A stretch of DNA of 64,000 bases from Bradyrhizobium sp. CCBAU 51627 (GCF_028128765.1 NZ_LBJG01000092.1:1-64000); one strand, 5' to 3'. Shown: positions 48,089 through 58,140, numbered from the stretch's first letter. The notes: generated by a model from the sequence alone, not told the origin. Program-made: numbers and translations.

Positions 48089-48714
48089 ATGCTCTTCTCC
48101 CTCGATGAGTGCCGCCGATCGCGGCTTCCAAGACGTCATGCTCCAGAGGCGTTTGGCTGATTCCAGACAACAAGCGCGCTCGCGCTCGTACAAAAGCAGC
48201 CTATCGCAACGCGGCGCAAGTCGTTGTGATGGCTAATCCGACATCACAACCTCGTAGGTCAGGTTTGCGGAAGTCGCTTAACTTCCCACGCGTCGACGAG
48301 AACGACTTGATGCAGTCGTTCGCTTGGAAACAGCAAACGGAACCGGGTTGCGCTGGTCCATCCCAGGCTTCTAGAGCGACAGAATGCAATTCTCACTTCT
48401 GCATAAGCAGACGATCTACGAAAGAACCCTTCCCTCGCCTCAAGCACCAGCTTGTCCATCTTGCTGTGCAAGCGCTGTCTTCCTCGGACGCGTCCGCGAT
48501 GAAGTGATAGAACGAGTCTGACGCGCCGGTCCGAACAAACTCAGTCAGGGCACCCGATCTCGGCCTAATCGAGCACCAATGTCGGAAGGCACAAGGCAGC
48601 ACCGATTTGATTCGATGCTTTGCGCGGCTTCCGTCCAGCTGATTATTCGCCTCGCTGACTGACTCCATTCAACTCCCTCAAAAAAGCAGAAGCTAAATGG
48701 GCCCTTCCTGGTCT
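48089..48714. other. no gene recognised
   Basis: Divergent spacer between virK and the nopP paralogue. Confidence 0.4.
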
Positions 48715-48744
48715 GTCAGCTTCTCGAAAGCTGCACATGCAACA
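48715..48744 (+). promoter_or_regulatory. tts box (TtsI operator)
   Basis: GTCAGCTTCTCGAAAGCT, an exact core match, 43 bases before the nopP paralogue. Confidence 0.9.
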
Positions 48745-48786
48745 CTCTACACCGGCATCCGGCACAAGGGAGAGAGAGGGAGAGAG

Positions 48787-49763
48787 ATGAATGTTGATTC
48801 AAACGCAGCAGACACTCCCTTCGAGGCTCACAACGTGTTAGAGCCGCCGGGCCGCTTCGGGCGGCAACAGGATGAGCTTGGCGGTCAGACCAGCGCACCG
48901 GCACACACTTCAGAGGATCAAGCAAGCTTCGAGCAGCAGCTGAATGACTTGCATCTAGACGACTTAGATTCGGTCTATACAACGTCGACTTCGGTCCGCT
49001 CAGCGACAAATTCTGTCGCTGCCACTTCTTCGTCCGCGCCAAGCGAGGCGACCTCGGAAACCAGTAGCTATCCAGCGCCATCTTTTGTCAGTGCCCGCGC
49101 TCAGCTTGCCGCAACACTGACTGGTGCCAATCTTGAAGCGCTCAGGAACGAGATCGACCTTGCCGGGCAGCAAGCGGCGCGCTGGTCACCGACGAGCGCA
49201 CTGCCGTTGACCAAGACCACGTATTCGACGACGTGGTGAGGTCGTCTTATGTCACACTGCGGCGTTTTCAGAATCAGGATAGTGATTGCAAGCCGCATAC
49301 GGAAGACAACACGAGCGCCATATTGCATGTTCGCAACACGGCTCGGGATCATTCTTCCGTTGGAGATCATCCGGAGCGGTATCCTATTGACCGGGCGCGC
49401 TAAGCTGGCTGGCATATGCGGGGCAAGACAACAACATCACCCTTCGTGTCATTGGTCGAAGATCCGGCAAACTCGCCGCTTCTCGCGATCATTGGGCGAG
49501 AGCGATCGCCAACAATGCGAACGCGATCCATACCTACACCGTACCCAAAGCTCACTGTCTGGACGCCCGACGACGTGCTGAGTAGCATTGCGCTTAGAAT
49601 GAATGCCGAAGATTACGACAACATCGATGTCGACGTCGATCTGATGTGCTCACTCGGCAGAACGCCAACTCGAGAAACCGAGCGCCTCTTTCTGGGCGGA
49701 AACTTGGAAAGCTACCAAACCGGTAGCGAAGCAAATCCCTTCAAGCGGGAGGGCAATGAGTAG
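48787..49763 (+). pseudogene. nopP paralogue, frameshifted
   Basis: Related to nopP along its length but split over frames. The first frame (ATG 48787, purine-rich ribosome site) gives a leader and PSFVSARAQLAATLTGANLE. Near 49200 the frame changes to VFDDVVRSSYVTLRRFQNQD, followed by an in-frame stop at about 49400. Another change gives TSPFVSLVEDPANSPLL and the end ETERLFLGGNLESYQ. At least two frameshifts are needed to restore one protein. The tts box in front remains perfect, so decay may be recent. Confidence 0.8.
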
Positions 49764-50222
49764 ATGGTCTCGGCCGCACCATTTCGCGGGTTCGTCGGCG
49801 TTCAAGCACCATAATACCCGCAAGGAAGAACCGGAAGCGGCCCACCAACTCCGAGTCACGCACCACACTCAAGGCATAGTGGGGCGGCCGACCGCCCGAT
49901 CAACTCGCCATCAAGCGTAACAGCGGCTGAGGGCTCCGGCGCAAGACGCACCTCCGACGGTCGGGAGAACGCCGGACCACCTCTCTCCCGTGCCCGGTCG
50001 TTCTATTATCTTGATACATTGTGCGCTCCAAAGACATGAATTTGTCGGCCGAGCTCACGGCTGGCTGATGGCTTTGGTGAAGGTAAGCCGCCGAACGCGC
50101 AGCATCCTCCTCTAGTTAACTCGACCTGAAATTGACCGCGCGGTCCACCACTTGGTAATTCGGCCGCGATCGCATCGGGTATTCACTGGTCCGCAGCAAT
50201 CCGCGCTGCCACAGGACAGCCG
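49764..50222. other. no gene recognised
   Basis: No supported gene. Confidence 0.4.
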
Positions 50223-50269
50223 ATCCGCCAACTGGATGCGTTCCATCAAAACAATCGATTTTGCAGAGG
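50223..50269 (+). promoter_or_regulatory. nod box (NodD operator)
   Basis: Two exact ATC-N9-GAT half sites at 22-base spacing, with AAACAATCGATTTTGC matching the conserved core. Reads toward ttsI, whose start is about 1.5 kb downstream; a nod box upstream of ttsI is established for rhizobial type III systems. Confidence 0.92.
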
Positions 50270-51339
50270 ACGCCTGAAAGCCTCATAGTCGATCGCAAGA
50301 TGTGGAGGCCGCATTCAAGATGACGTCTGGCAATCGATTCTCTTCTCAATCCCTTGCCGAACAACTTGGCTCGAGCGATCGGCAGTCTGCATCTCGAACG
50401 TTACTTCCTCTGCGTCAAGCGGACGTCCGACCCTCGCCACGGTCTTTCCGCTAAATTGACACGTACGAGGCGAATCGGATCGCCGCAATCCTGGCGTCAT
50501 GGCTTACGCAAGGCTTGCTGAGAACGCCTGCCTCTTCGTGCATTTCAAATCGGTTCCGCTCTACGCTTAGTTGGACGGACAAATGCTCATGACCTTGCAC
50601 AGAGCGAGACGGCCGTCGCGCGCAGCTCGACGACATGACCGAACTGTGTCGCCGTTACCTCACAACGATTCACAATTGAGGGCACCGCTACAAAGACCAT
50701 TCAAATGCACTTGAATCTCACCTCGCGTCAGATTGTAGGATTTCCGACAGTCTTGCGACACACAATCCGCTCGCGTGAACTCTTCCTGACAGGTAGCAAA
50801 ATTGCGAAGGTCTCAAAACTTCAATGCTCAGCCGATCCGGTTGGTCACACTACTCGACTGCTGCTCGTCAGAGCTTGCATCGTGTATCTACTCTGCGAGC
50901 GCAAGACGAAGCACTCTCTTCGCTGCCAGACCGGGATCCAGCGCGCCAGAACAACGCGGGCAATCGTTACTTCGTCTATGCCGACGAAAGGCCCAGTTCT
51001 TGCGCCGTTCACCAGGTCTGACGAAATGGAGCCGGCTTCACCGCCTCAGACAATGCGCGACAGCAACGCCCTGCCTAACTTGTCCTCATTGGCAGCATCC
51101 GCTCGGCTGGGGGCAGAGAGCATCTCGGAAGCGACCGAGCCTCGGGAAAGTTGACATCTTGCTTGGCTAACACCGGCAAGCGAGAGAACGTCTGTCGGCC
51201 TTTCACGGCCCATTGGCCGACACATAGCGCGTGAAGTGTCTTTAACGCGGAAAACTTGCAATGTCATGGCTTGACGGCACTCCGGGCTCAACAGCCAAGC
51301 ACGACTGACCGCGGATCAAGACGAATTGGGGAGTTTCAA
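50270..51339. other. leader region between nod box and ttsI
   Basis: No convincing gene in about 1.07 kb, so the nod-box transcript would carry a long leader. Confidence 0.4.
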
Positions 51340-51723
51340 ATGTCGGTTTCGCAAGTCTGTCCGGCGGCAAATACAGCTACTCTCGCACCGGCCTTCCTTT
51401 GGCTCGGGCGGCTTGGTGCGATTGCCACTGCAGGCGTTAGCGTAGCGCATGCAGGCACGGCTATGCTCGGCTCACAGAGTGCATCAGCACGCCGCCAGAA
51501 CTCTCAGCCCGTAAGGCATCGCAAAGCTCTTGCTAGCGTAACGGATATGTTGAGTCGCACCGCCCGCCCAGGCCACCCGACGCAAGCCGCCGTCTATCCG
51601 GTGACGATGGACGCGCATGCATCGATCGCCTGCCACCAAGCTCTTGCATATCGTTTACGGATCTTCGAATTCACGCCAAACCGTCAGGATCTGGGTTCCG
51701 CCGATTCTCATGCTCAAACCTAA
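51340..51723 (+). CDS. small hypothetical protein upstream of ttsI
   Basis: 127 residues with one hydrophobic stretch (FLWLGRLGAIATAGVSVAHA) and a polar remainder. ATG 51340 has GGGGAG 7 bases upstream, a better site than most frames here, and the stop lies 39 bases before ttsI. It would be on the nod-box transcript. No family recognised; it may be spurious. Confidence 0.4.
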   Translation: MSVSQVCPAANTATLAPAFLWLGRLGAIATAGVSVAHAGTAMLGSQSASARRQNSQPVRHRKALASVTDMLSRTARPGHPTQAAVYPVTMDAHASIACHQALAYRLRIFEFTPNRQDLGSADSHAQT

Positions 51724-51762
51724 CACGCTCAAGTCCTGCCGAGGACGGACGAGAGGCGATGA

Positions 51763-52452
51763 ATGCGAATTCTCCTGGTTGATCATCATGCGGACTTTGG
51801 CCGCGCTGTGAAGGCAACGCTCGTGAATTGCGGGTTCGCGGTCGACGTGACGCCCACGCTGGATGAGGCGTCAGCCGCGCTGGATTGCGCGAACTACCAC
51901 ATCTTACTGCTCGAATCCGTCTTGCCGGACGGAGATAGTTTGGACTGGTTGAAGCAGTTGCGGCGCGAAGGACGATCAATGCCGGCAATGATGATGAGCA
52001 GTCTCAATGATCTCAACCGGAGAATTGCGACCTTCAATGCCGGAGCGGATGATTTCCTGCCCAAGCCTGTGTCGATCGACGAACTCATCGCTCGCATGCG
52101 GGCCATTTTGCGACGGTCAACGCAAATGACGGCGCCGGTCGTGACATTCGGGAATCTGCATTTCGATCCGATCGCCAGACAAGTCTCGGTCGGTGGTCGG
52201 ATTCTGAGGATTGCCCGGCGTGAGGTGTGCATTCTCGAACATCTGCTCAATCGCGCCGGTCGCACTGTGCCGCGCACATCGTTGGAGGATAGCTTGTACG
52301 CGTTTGACGATGAGGTCTCGACCAATGCGCTGGAAGTCGGGATTTATCGCTTACGCGCGCATTTGAACCAGGCCGGTGCGACGCTCAGGATCAAGACCGC
52401 GCGCGGCGTCGGTTACACTCTAGAACTCGTTGGCACAGCATCGGCTGCCTAG
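51763..52452 (+). CDS. ttsI: type III secretion transcriptional activator TtsI
   Basis: 229-residue OmpR/PhoB-type response regulator that binds tts boxes and activates type III genes. The receiver domain (about 1-120) starts MRILLVDHHADFGRAV. The usual phosphorylation Asp is Glu51 (ILLLESVLPDGD), as reported for rhizobial TtsI proteins, so it probably acts without phosphorylation; the conserved Lys is present (FLPKPVS). The C-terminal winged helix reads LRIARREVCILEHLLNRAGR and NALEVGIYRLRAHL. ATG 51763 follows AGAGG by 6 bases. Next on the same strand are rhcC2 and y4xK, the order of y4xI-y4xJ-y4xK in Sinorhizobium fredii NGR234. A nod box upstream links it to flavonoids. Confidence 0.9.
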   Translation: MRILLVDHHADFGRAVKATLVNCGFAVDVTPTLDEASAALDCANYHILLLESVLPDGDSLDWLKQLRREGRSMPAMMMSSLNDLNRRIATFNAGADDFLPKPVSIDELIARMRAILRRSTQMTAPVVTFGNLHFDPIARQVSVGGRILRIARREVCILEHLLNRAGRTVPRTSLEDSLYAFDDEVSTNALEVGIYRLRAHLNQAGATLRIKTARGVGYTLELVGTASAA

Positions 52453-52478
52453 CCGTCTCACTTGAAGGCAACAATCGC

Positions 52479-53930
52479 TTGAAGGTCCTTAACCATGCCG
52501 CCGGCGCTCTTCAGCCGCCTGCGATCACCAACCCGCACCGCTCTGCCACTCTGCCGCGTCTCTGCTACCTCCTGTGCGGGCTTGCTTTGCTGTTTCCGCT
52601 TGCCGCCTCAGCCGAGACAAAGCGGGACGGCAAAGGAGAGATGCCACGTGCGGCACCTGGCAGCACCACGGGCACGCTCAACCTTACCTCGTCGCAGGGA
52701 AAGACAGTTCATCTGAGCGCGCCGGCGGCGACCATTTTTGTTGCCGACCCGGCGATTGCCGATTACCAGGCTCCCTCGAGCAGTACAATTTTCGTGTTTG
52801 GCAAAAAGTCCGGGCGGACGAGCCTGTTTGCCCTCAACGAAAACGGAGAGGCTCTTGCCGAGCTGCGAGTTGTCGTGACCCAACCGATCGAGGATCTGCG
52901 GGCCGCGCTCAAGGCCGAGGTCGGCGACTATCCGATTCAGGTCAGCTATACCCCGCGGGGCGCGATCCTTAGCGGTACGGCACCCAATGCCGATGTCGTT
53001 GAGACGGCGAGGAAGGTCACCGAGCAATTTGTTGGCGCGGGCGCACCGGTTGTCAACAAGATCCAGGTCGCCGGCTCACTGCAGGTGAATCTCAGCGTGC
53101 GGGTGGCAGAAGTCTCCCGCAGCGCCGTCAAGGATCTTAATATCAACTTCGCCGCCTCCGGTCCAAATGGCGCTTCCCTTGTCACCGGCAAACCGGGCGG
53201 GTCCGGCGCGGCCGGCGGCGGCACGATCGGGGTCGGTTTTAGCGCCGGCAATATCAACCTGAGCGCTGTTCTCGACGCTCTCGCGAGTGAGCACCTCGCC
53301 TCAATCCTGGCTGAGCCGAATCTGACGGCGATGTCCGGGGAAGCCGCAAGCTTCCTAGCCGGCGGCGAATTTCCGATCCCGGTCATGCAGGATAACCGGC
53401 AGGTTTCGGTCCAATTTCGGCAGTTCGGTGTGAGCTTGGAATTCGTCCCGACGGTGCTCAGCAACAACCAGATCAATGTCCGTGTGAAGCCTGAAGTCAG
53501 CGAACTGTCGAGCGAAGGCGAGGTCAAGATCAATGGTACGGCGGTCCCTGCCCTTTCGACTCGACGAGCGAGCACCGTGGTCGAGCTCGCCAGCGGCCAG
53601 AGCTTTGCAATCGGCGGCCTCATCAGGCGCAACTTCAACACTGATATCAGCGAGTTTCCCTGGCTCGGCGATGTACCGATCCTGGGCGCGCTTTTTCGCT
53701 CTTCATCGTTTCAAAAACGCGAAACCGAGCTGGTTATCGTTGTCACACCTTACATCGTGCGGCCGGGATCAAATCCAGGTCGGATAAGCGCGCCCACCGA
53801 CCGCATCGCACCGCCATCGGATCCAGGCCGCATTTTGACGAACACGCTGGCACGGCCGCCTCAAGGCCGCAATGCGCCGCGCGCGAGCGCACCAGGATTG
53901 ACGGGCAACGCCGGCTTTATCATCGAATGA
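52479..53930 (+). CDS. rhcC2: secretin, RhcC2/Y4xJ type (CpaC-like)
   Basis: 483-residue outer-membrane secretin subunit. It has a signal peptide (LCYLLCGLALLFPLAASA) and an N-terminal pilus/secretin-associated domain (TVHLSAPAATIFVADPAIAD, IFVFGKKSGRTSLFALNENG). The secretin core follows: LAEPNLTAMSGEAASFLAGG, FPIPVMQDNRQVSVQF, the signature WLGDVPILGALFRS and ETELVIVVTPYIVRP. By sequence it is close to type II/Tad CpaC secretins; in NGR234 the gene after ttsI (y4xJ) is named rhcC2. The start is TTG 52479 with GAAGG about 9 bases upstream. It probably forms the outer-membrane ring of the type III machine, but no other structural genes are in the window. Confidence 0.85.
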   Translation: MKVLNHAAGALQPPAITNPHRSATLPRLCYLLCGLALLFPLAASAETKRDGKGEMPRAAPGSTTGTLNLTSSQGKTVHLSAPAATIFVADPAIADYQAPSSSTIFVFGKKSGRTSLFALNENGEALAELRVVVTQPIEDLRAALKAEVGDYPIQVSYTPRGAILSGTAPNADVVETARKVTEQFVGAGAPVVNKIQVAGSLQVNLSVRVAEVSRSAVKDLNINFAASGPNGASLVTGKPGGSGAAGGGTIGVGFSAGNINLSAVLDALASEHLASILAEPNLTAMSGEAASFLAGGEFPIPVMQDNRQVSVQFRQFGVSLEFVPTVLSNNQINVRVKPEVSELSSEGEVKINGTAVPALSTRRASTVVELASGQSFAIGGLIRRNFNTDISEFPWLGDVPILGALFRSSSFQKRETELVIVVTPYIVRPGSNPGRISAPTDRIAPPSDPGRILTNTLARPPQGRNAPRASAPGLTGNAGFIIE

Positions 53931-53940
53931 GGATCGACAA

Positions 53941-54603
53941 ATGACCCTGCGATATTTGTCAAATTTGATTGTCATTGCCGCAACATTGGGGGGCTGCGCA
54001 AATAGTGCCTCGATCCATTCCAAACCTGCCGAACAAGGAGTCCAGGTCGAACAAAGAAAACGTGTCTTGTTCCTGCAGAGCCTCCGTGCGCCCAAGAGGC
54101 TTCAGCTGCGTAGTTTTATCGCCAACGTAAGTGGCGGCCGGCGGGATGCGCTCCATGTGGATGTGAGCGGCTCCCCTAAGCTCATTGCGCAGGTGGCGCA
54201 CGAGGCCCGGGCCATGGGCGTGGCTCCCTATAACATCCGCCTGTCCGCTTCTCCCCTCAATTTAGCCGGCCATTCCGGCGTCAGGATCGAGGCGATCACG
54301 TTCGAAGCGCATCTTCCGAACTGTCCGTCGCTTCTGATCGTCGGACCAGCAGTGAACGACAATTCGTTCGAACCAACGCTTGGTTGCTCGACCAAAAACA
54401 ATCTGGCAGTTATGATCAACGATCCGCTCGACTTGGTGGATAATCGGTCTGTCGTCACGGTTAATGGCGATCGCGCCGCCGCTCCTCTTGCCAGCCACCC
54501 TACTGTCGCCCAGCGCAACAAGAGCAACGGAGAAGATGGAGCAGGCACGGCAGAGTCGGACGCGGCGGGAACGACAACACAGAATGTGCAGCCGCTCCGA
54601 TAG
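53941..54603 (+). CDS. Y4xK-type lipoprotein (CpaD-like)
   Basis: 220 residues. A lipoprotein signal (MTLRYLSNLIVIAATLGGCA, lipobox LGGC) is followed by a domain like the CpaD/pilus-assembly family (VAHEARAMGVAPYNIRLSA; CSTKNNLAVMINDPLDLV). The tail is Ala/Gly-rich. It starts 10 bases after the secretin stop with GAGG upstream, so it is co-translated with it. Likely a pilotin or partner of the secretin at the outer membrane. Corresponds by position to y4xK of NGR234. Confidence 0.8.
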   Translation: MTLRYLSNLIVIAATLGGCANSASIHSKPAEQGVQVEQRKRVLFLQSLRAPKRLQLRSFIANVSGGRRDALHVDVSGSPKLIAQVAHEARAMGVAPYNIRLSASPLNLAGHSGVRIEAITFEAHLPNCPSLLIVGPAVNDNSFEPTLGCSTKNNLAVMINDPLDLVDNRSVVTVNGDRAAAPLASHPTVAQRNKSNGEDGAGTAESDAAGTTTQNVQPLR

Positions 54604-54753
54604 GCGGTTTTATGCGCATATCCGAACTCGCTGTGCAACACCTTGCGCTCAAGCGCCGTCACACCACGCCCCTAACGCGGCGCTGCGCTGTGTGTCAGGA
54701 TCATACTGGGGATGCCGGGCGCCTCAGCGCTAAGCCGTCCAGTTTCATTCAAA

Positions 54754-55185
54754 TCAGAAATGGAAATTCACGCCAAGCCTGATTGTTTGAAAACTGCTGT
54801 TTGAAGGTGGTGAGCGATGCGACTTCAACGTCCAAGGCACCTGTCGGGCCGTCGCCAGCAGTCTGCACTTGCCCCGTTTACCGACACACGAAGAGTAACG
54901 TCTTGCCTAGTGAAATCGAAGTAGTCGTATTCAAGCTTGGCTGGCCAGCCGGGTAGGAAAGGATATTGGACGCCCTGCACGTAATGTGCCGCCGAAGACC
55001 TTTTTGTCGTTCTGCCATTCATGGCACCATTCGCAGCAAGCCTGCCTTCAAAGCCGATGCAATATTGATCGATACCGATGCTGGAATGAGCCCACGCTGC
55101 GCCGACCTTGCTATAGCGTAAAACACGATCGCCCAGAGCGACGCCGTGCCGCCCGATAATGTCAGCGATCCACTTGGTTTCGTAC
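54754..55185 (-). pseudogene. outer-membrane beta-barrel protein, decayed copy
   Basis: Minus-strand remnant of the gene at 58729. Matching pieces are TKWIADIIGRHGVALGDRVL, GAAWAHSSIGIDQY, LAANGAMNGRTTKR, FLPGWPAKLEYDYFDFTRQD and the last codons, spread over several frames. The 5' half is missing. Confidence 0.8.
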
Positions 55186-55351
55186 CTGCTCAGCTAGTCG
55201 GCTGCGATGTGGATGTAATGTGCCGCCACTCAGTTGAAGACCCTCATTTTCATGGGGCGCCTTCTTTGGGCGGGCGAGCGATGCTGCAGCGCGCAGAGAA
55301 GGCAGTTGGCGGCCGTCATTCCCCTTTCATTCTAGCTTTCCGCCTGGCCAC

Positions 55352-55381
55352 GTCAGGTTTTGGAAAGCTAACGTGAGTAGC
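55352..55381 (+). promoter_or_regulatory. tts box (TtsI operator)
   Basis: GTCAGGTTTTGGAAAGCT followed by GTA at the expected position; 35 bases before the effector start at 55416. Confidence 0.8.
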
Positions 55382-55415
55382 GAACTAACGAGAGAAGGAT
55401 GCCAGCGGACTGACC

Positions 55416-57599
55416 ATGGACCGATTGAACACAAGCAAGGAGTTCAGTGCATCAGATGCGACCGTGGAACAGCCGGAGCAGCCGAATGCGGCGTTTGAGC
55501 AGCACTTGGCAGGCGTGCGAGAAGCGGGCCCCGTATACAAACACGCGGAGCTATATGATGTCACTGAGGAAGACGATCGCCTCATCCAGGCGGCGTCCCG
55601 CGCTGCTCTCGATCGCGGGCAACCGCAGAGTGAGAAAACCGTCGAAATTTACGATCGTCGGCTTCGCAAACTAGCCGGGGAGCTGAAGCAGTACGGCCAA
55701 TCAATTGCTGGGCTCGATGACGATACGTTACTCGCTTACGGCAAGAAGCTGCTGCCAAACGACAAGGTCATCGCCCCAGCATTGTCAATGGTCAGTCGGT
55801 ATCGCGAGCCCGACGCCAACGCTCGCCCCGTTTCAACACATTATCGCCCTACCAGGGAAGATGAGAGTCTCATCAGGGAGGCCGCTGAGGCAGGTTTTAG
55901 TCGACAGATACGCAAGGGAACGGCCGAGGGCTATGCGAGCGCTCTGCGGAAGTTTGCGGTAGCGCTTCGACCCTTGTCGATTGCCAAGCTTAGTGATGAT
56001 GCATTGCTTGGCCACGCAGACAGATTGTTTCCGAAGGACAACGTGCTCATCGTCGCCTTGAACGGCCTCCGCGATTATCGCGCGATTACCCTGCAGAACA
56101 ATTTAGGCGGAGAAGGAGGCAGTTCGAGCCACGCCATTCAGCCGTCCACCCCCTTGCCCATGCCGGCCGATGAGCAGCCGATGGGGAAAGTTGCGGATGG
56201 GCGCGGCTCATTGCCCCCGGGGTTCAATACTCCGCAGCTCTGGCATGCAGTGGGGTTAGCCGCCCATTCTCCTATAGAAAGTGTCGCCCAGGACGTGCTT
56301 TTCGATGCCGCTGATGGCGAGAACCTCTTGCCCGCAACAATGCTTGGGCCAACGGTTAGTTCAATGCCCCACTCGCCGGTGCAAAGTGTCGCTCAGGAAG
56401 GGCTTTTCGATGCCGCGGACCACGAGAACTTCTTGTCGGGGGCGACCTCCGATGCACCGGTGTCTTGGCCAACGATGAGTTCAACCATTCACTCGCCGGT
56501 GCAAAGTGTCCCTCAGCACGCGCTTTTCGATGCCGCGGATCGCGAGAACCTCATGCCGGCGCCGACCTTCGATGCACTGCTGCCTTGGCCAATGATGAGT
56601 TCAAACATCCCCTCGCCGGTGCAAAGTGTTGCTCAGGAAGAGCTTTTCGATGCCGCGACTTGGCAGCCGAGCTCGCGGGAGCCGAATTCCACCTCTGAAG
56701 ACCACTCTGGGCGGATGATGAACGAAGGCGCTGGGGCTCAGACCGTGCTTGAGCAGACGTTCGTGACGGCCGGCGACGCCTTTGATGCGTCTTTGAGCGT
56801 CCCCGAAGATTTCTCCCACGGGACCCAGGCCGCGCCGAATATGATGCACAGGCTTCGCCGCTGGGGCCTCTTGCCGGATGCAGCACAGCGGGTAAAGGCC
56901 TACGATATTCGAGGTGAACGCTACATGGCCGTCTTGGGACCAGGAGGGCTCAATGATGTTCAGCTCGTCCATCTGCGGTCGCCCGCTGTCGGCGATACGT
57001 TCGATGTTTCGTTCGCCGTTCCCAAGAATTTTTCCCATCGCACCCAGCTGGCCCCAGACATGATGCTGACCACCTTGGGCCACTGGGACTTCTTGCCTGT
57101 TGCGGAACATCCAATCATGAACTTTGAGATCGGTGGCGAACGGTACACGGCGATATTGGGACCGGCAGGGCCCAAGGACGTTCAGCTCATTCATCACCCT
57201 CGGCCCCCTTTGCCGGGCGAAGCTACGCCTGCGGCACTAAGGACTTCCTCAGATATCTACGGCGGTCTTGCACCTAACCTTGATTCGGCGGCACCGTTCG
57301 AATGGAGTGGGAGCGCTCCCTCGGCGCTAGCGCCGAACCTTCCTCTGCCGTCTGGCGCACCTGCATCAAGCCATCAGCCAGTCCCGCACGTGCCTGAACT
57401 GGGAGAGTTCTTGGGCGACGGCTGGACGCACGCCTCCCAAGAGGCTTCGCCTGCCGTGATCGACATATTGCAGAGCCTAGGCCTTCTGCCGCGCCGGGAC
57501 GTCCCAATGACCGCCTTTTTTATCCACGGTCAGCTCTACACGGCAGAAAGCCTACCGGGAGGCCGCGTTCTTCTCTTCCATCAGCCACAATTTGGCTGA
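55416..57599 (+). CDS. modular type III effector with NopD-like N-terminal repeats
   Basis: 727 residues in clear blocks. Residues about 52-132 and 147-224 are two related helical repeats (DDRLIQAASRAALDRGQ, TVEIYDRRLRKLAGELKQYG, IAGLDDDTLLAYGKKLLPND), recalling N-terminal repeats of NopD-type rhizobial effectors. Residues about 284-415 hold four tandem repeats (HSPVQSVAQEGLFDAAD followed by a WPMMSS end). Residues about 456-523 and 528-596 are two copies of the FSHGTQ-GLLP-RYTA module, and about 660-725 a divergent third (GWTHASQEASPA, LGLLPRRD, GQLYTAESLPGG). No protease or other catalytic domain is seen; NopD's C48 protease part is absent. Its tts box and lack of signal peptide support type III export. 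The ribosome site is poor. Probably a scaffold or multivalent binding protein in the host; inference. Confidence 0.8.
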   Translation: MDRLNTSKEFSASDATVEQPEQPNAAFEQHLAGVREAGPVYKHAELYDVTEEDDRLIQAASRAALDRGQPQSEKTVEIYDRRLRKLAGELKQYGQSIAGLDDDTLLAYGKKLLPNDKVIAPALSMVSRYREPDANARPVSTHYRPTREDESLIREAAEAGFSRQIRKGTAEGYASALRKFAVALRPLSIAKLSDDALLGHADRLFPKDNVLIVALNGLRDYRAITLQNNLGGEGGSSSHAIQPSTPLPMPADEQPMGKVADGRGSLPPGFNTPQLWHAVGLAAHSPIESVAQDVLFDAADGENLLPATMLGPTVSSMPHSPVQSVAQEGLFDAADHENFLSGATSDAPVSWPTMSSTIHSPVQSVPQHALFDAADRENLMPAPTFDALLPWPMMSSNIPSPVQSVAQEELFDAATWQPSSREPNSTSEDHSGRMMNEGAGAQTVLEQTFVTAGDAFDASLSVPEDFSHGTQAAPNMMHRLRRWGLLPDAAQRVKAYDIRGERYMAVLGPGGLNDVQLVHLRSPAVGDTFDVSFAVPKNFSHRTQLAPDMMLTTLGHWDFLPVAEHPIMNFEIGGERYTAILGPAGPKDVQLIHHPRPPLPGEATPAALRTSSDIYGGLAPNLDSAAPFEWSGSAPSALAPNLPLPSGAPASSHQPVPHVPELGEFLGDGWTHASQEASPAVIDILQSLGLLPRRDVPMTAFFIHGQLYTAESLPGGRVLLFHQPQFG

Positions 57600-57675
57600 A
57601 TGAGGGCTCGTCGGCACCTCGGACAGCTGCTCAGGCGGACCTGAATCCACGTCTGATCCTCCTTCCGGAAATCTT

Positions 57676-58140
57676 AGAAGTACGCTTCAACGATCTATCG
57701 CGCCACAGCTCACGAACTTCCTCCGAGGCTCTTCCCTCTTGCGCACACTCGGTCACGCCTAATCCTGCCCCAAGCGCGTGTTGATGTTCATTACGCTGTC
57801 ACATAGGTAAGCGCGAGCACCCCGAGCGAATTGAGCGACGTTGCGGCTTCACTTACGCGGCAGCCCCGCCGTGGCGTCGAGTGAGGACGAACGCAAACCG
57901 GCGGTTGAGCCTACGAATAGCAATCAACGTCTGTATGGCAGCTTCGATGTCGGCCCGACTCGGCCGCAACAAGATCAGGCAGCGCCCCTGGCGATGGCGA
58001 GCGCTTTGTTCGTCAGGGTATCGATAACCGTAGGCCAGATTTCTCGGCTTCAAGGGGGACGCGCGCTCCTTCTATTTCGGCCAAATCGGCGAAGCGAATG
58101 AACCGCACGGCCGCGCCGCTCTTTCATTTTGAAACCGCGG
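57676..58140 (-). pseudogene. ParA-family ATPase remnant
   Basis: Minus-strand pieces of a ParA-type partition ATPase: TVIDTLTNKALAIARG, LILLRPSRADIEAAIQTLIA, IRRLNRRFAFVLTRR, EAATSLNSLGVLAL and, out of frame, ALGAGLGVTECAQEGRASEE. Several frame changes; the P-loop part is not found. A leftover of a mobile replicon or element. Confidence 0.65.
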
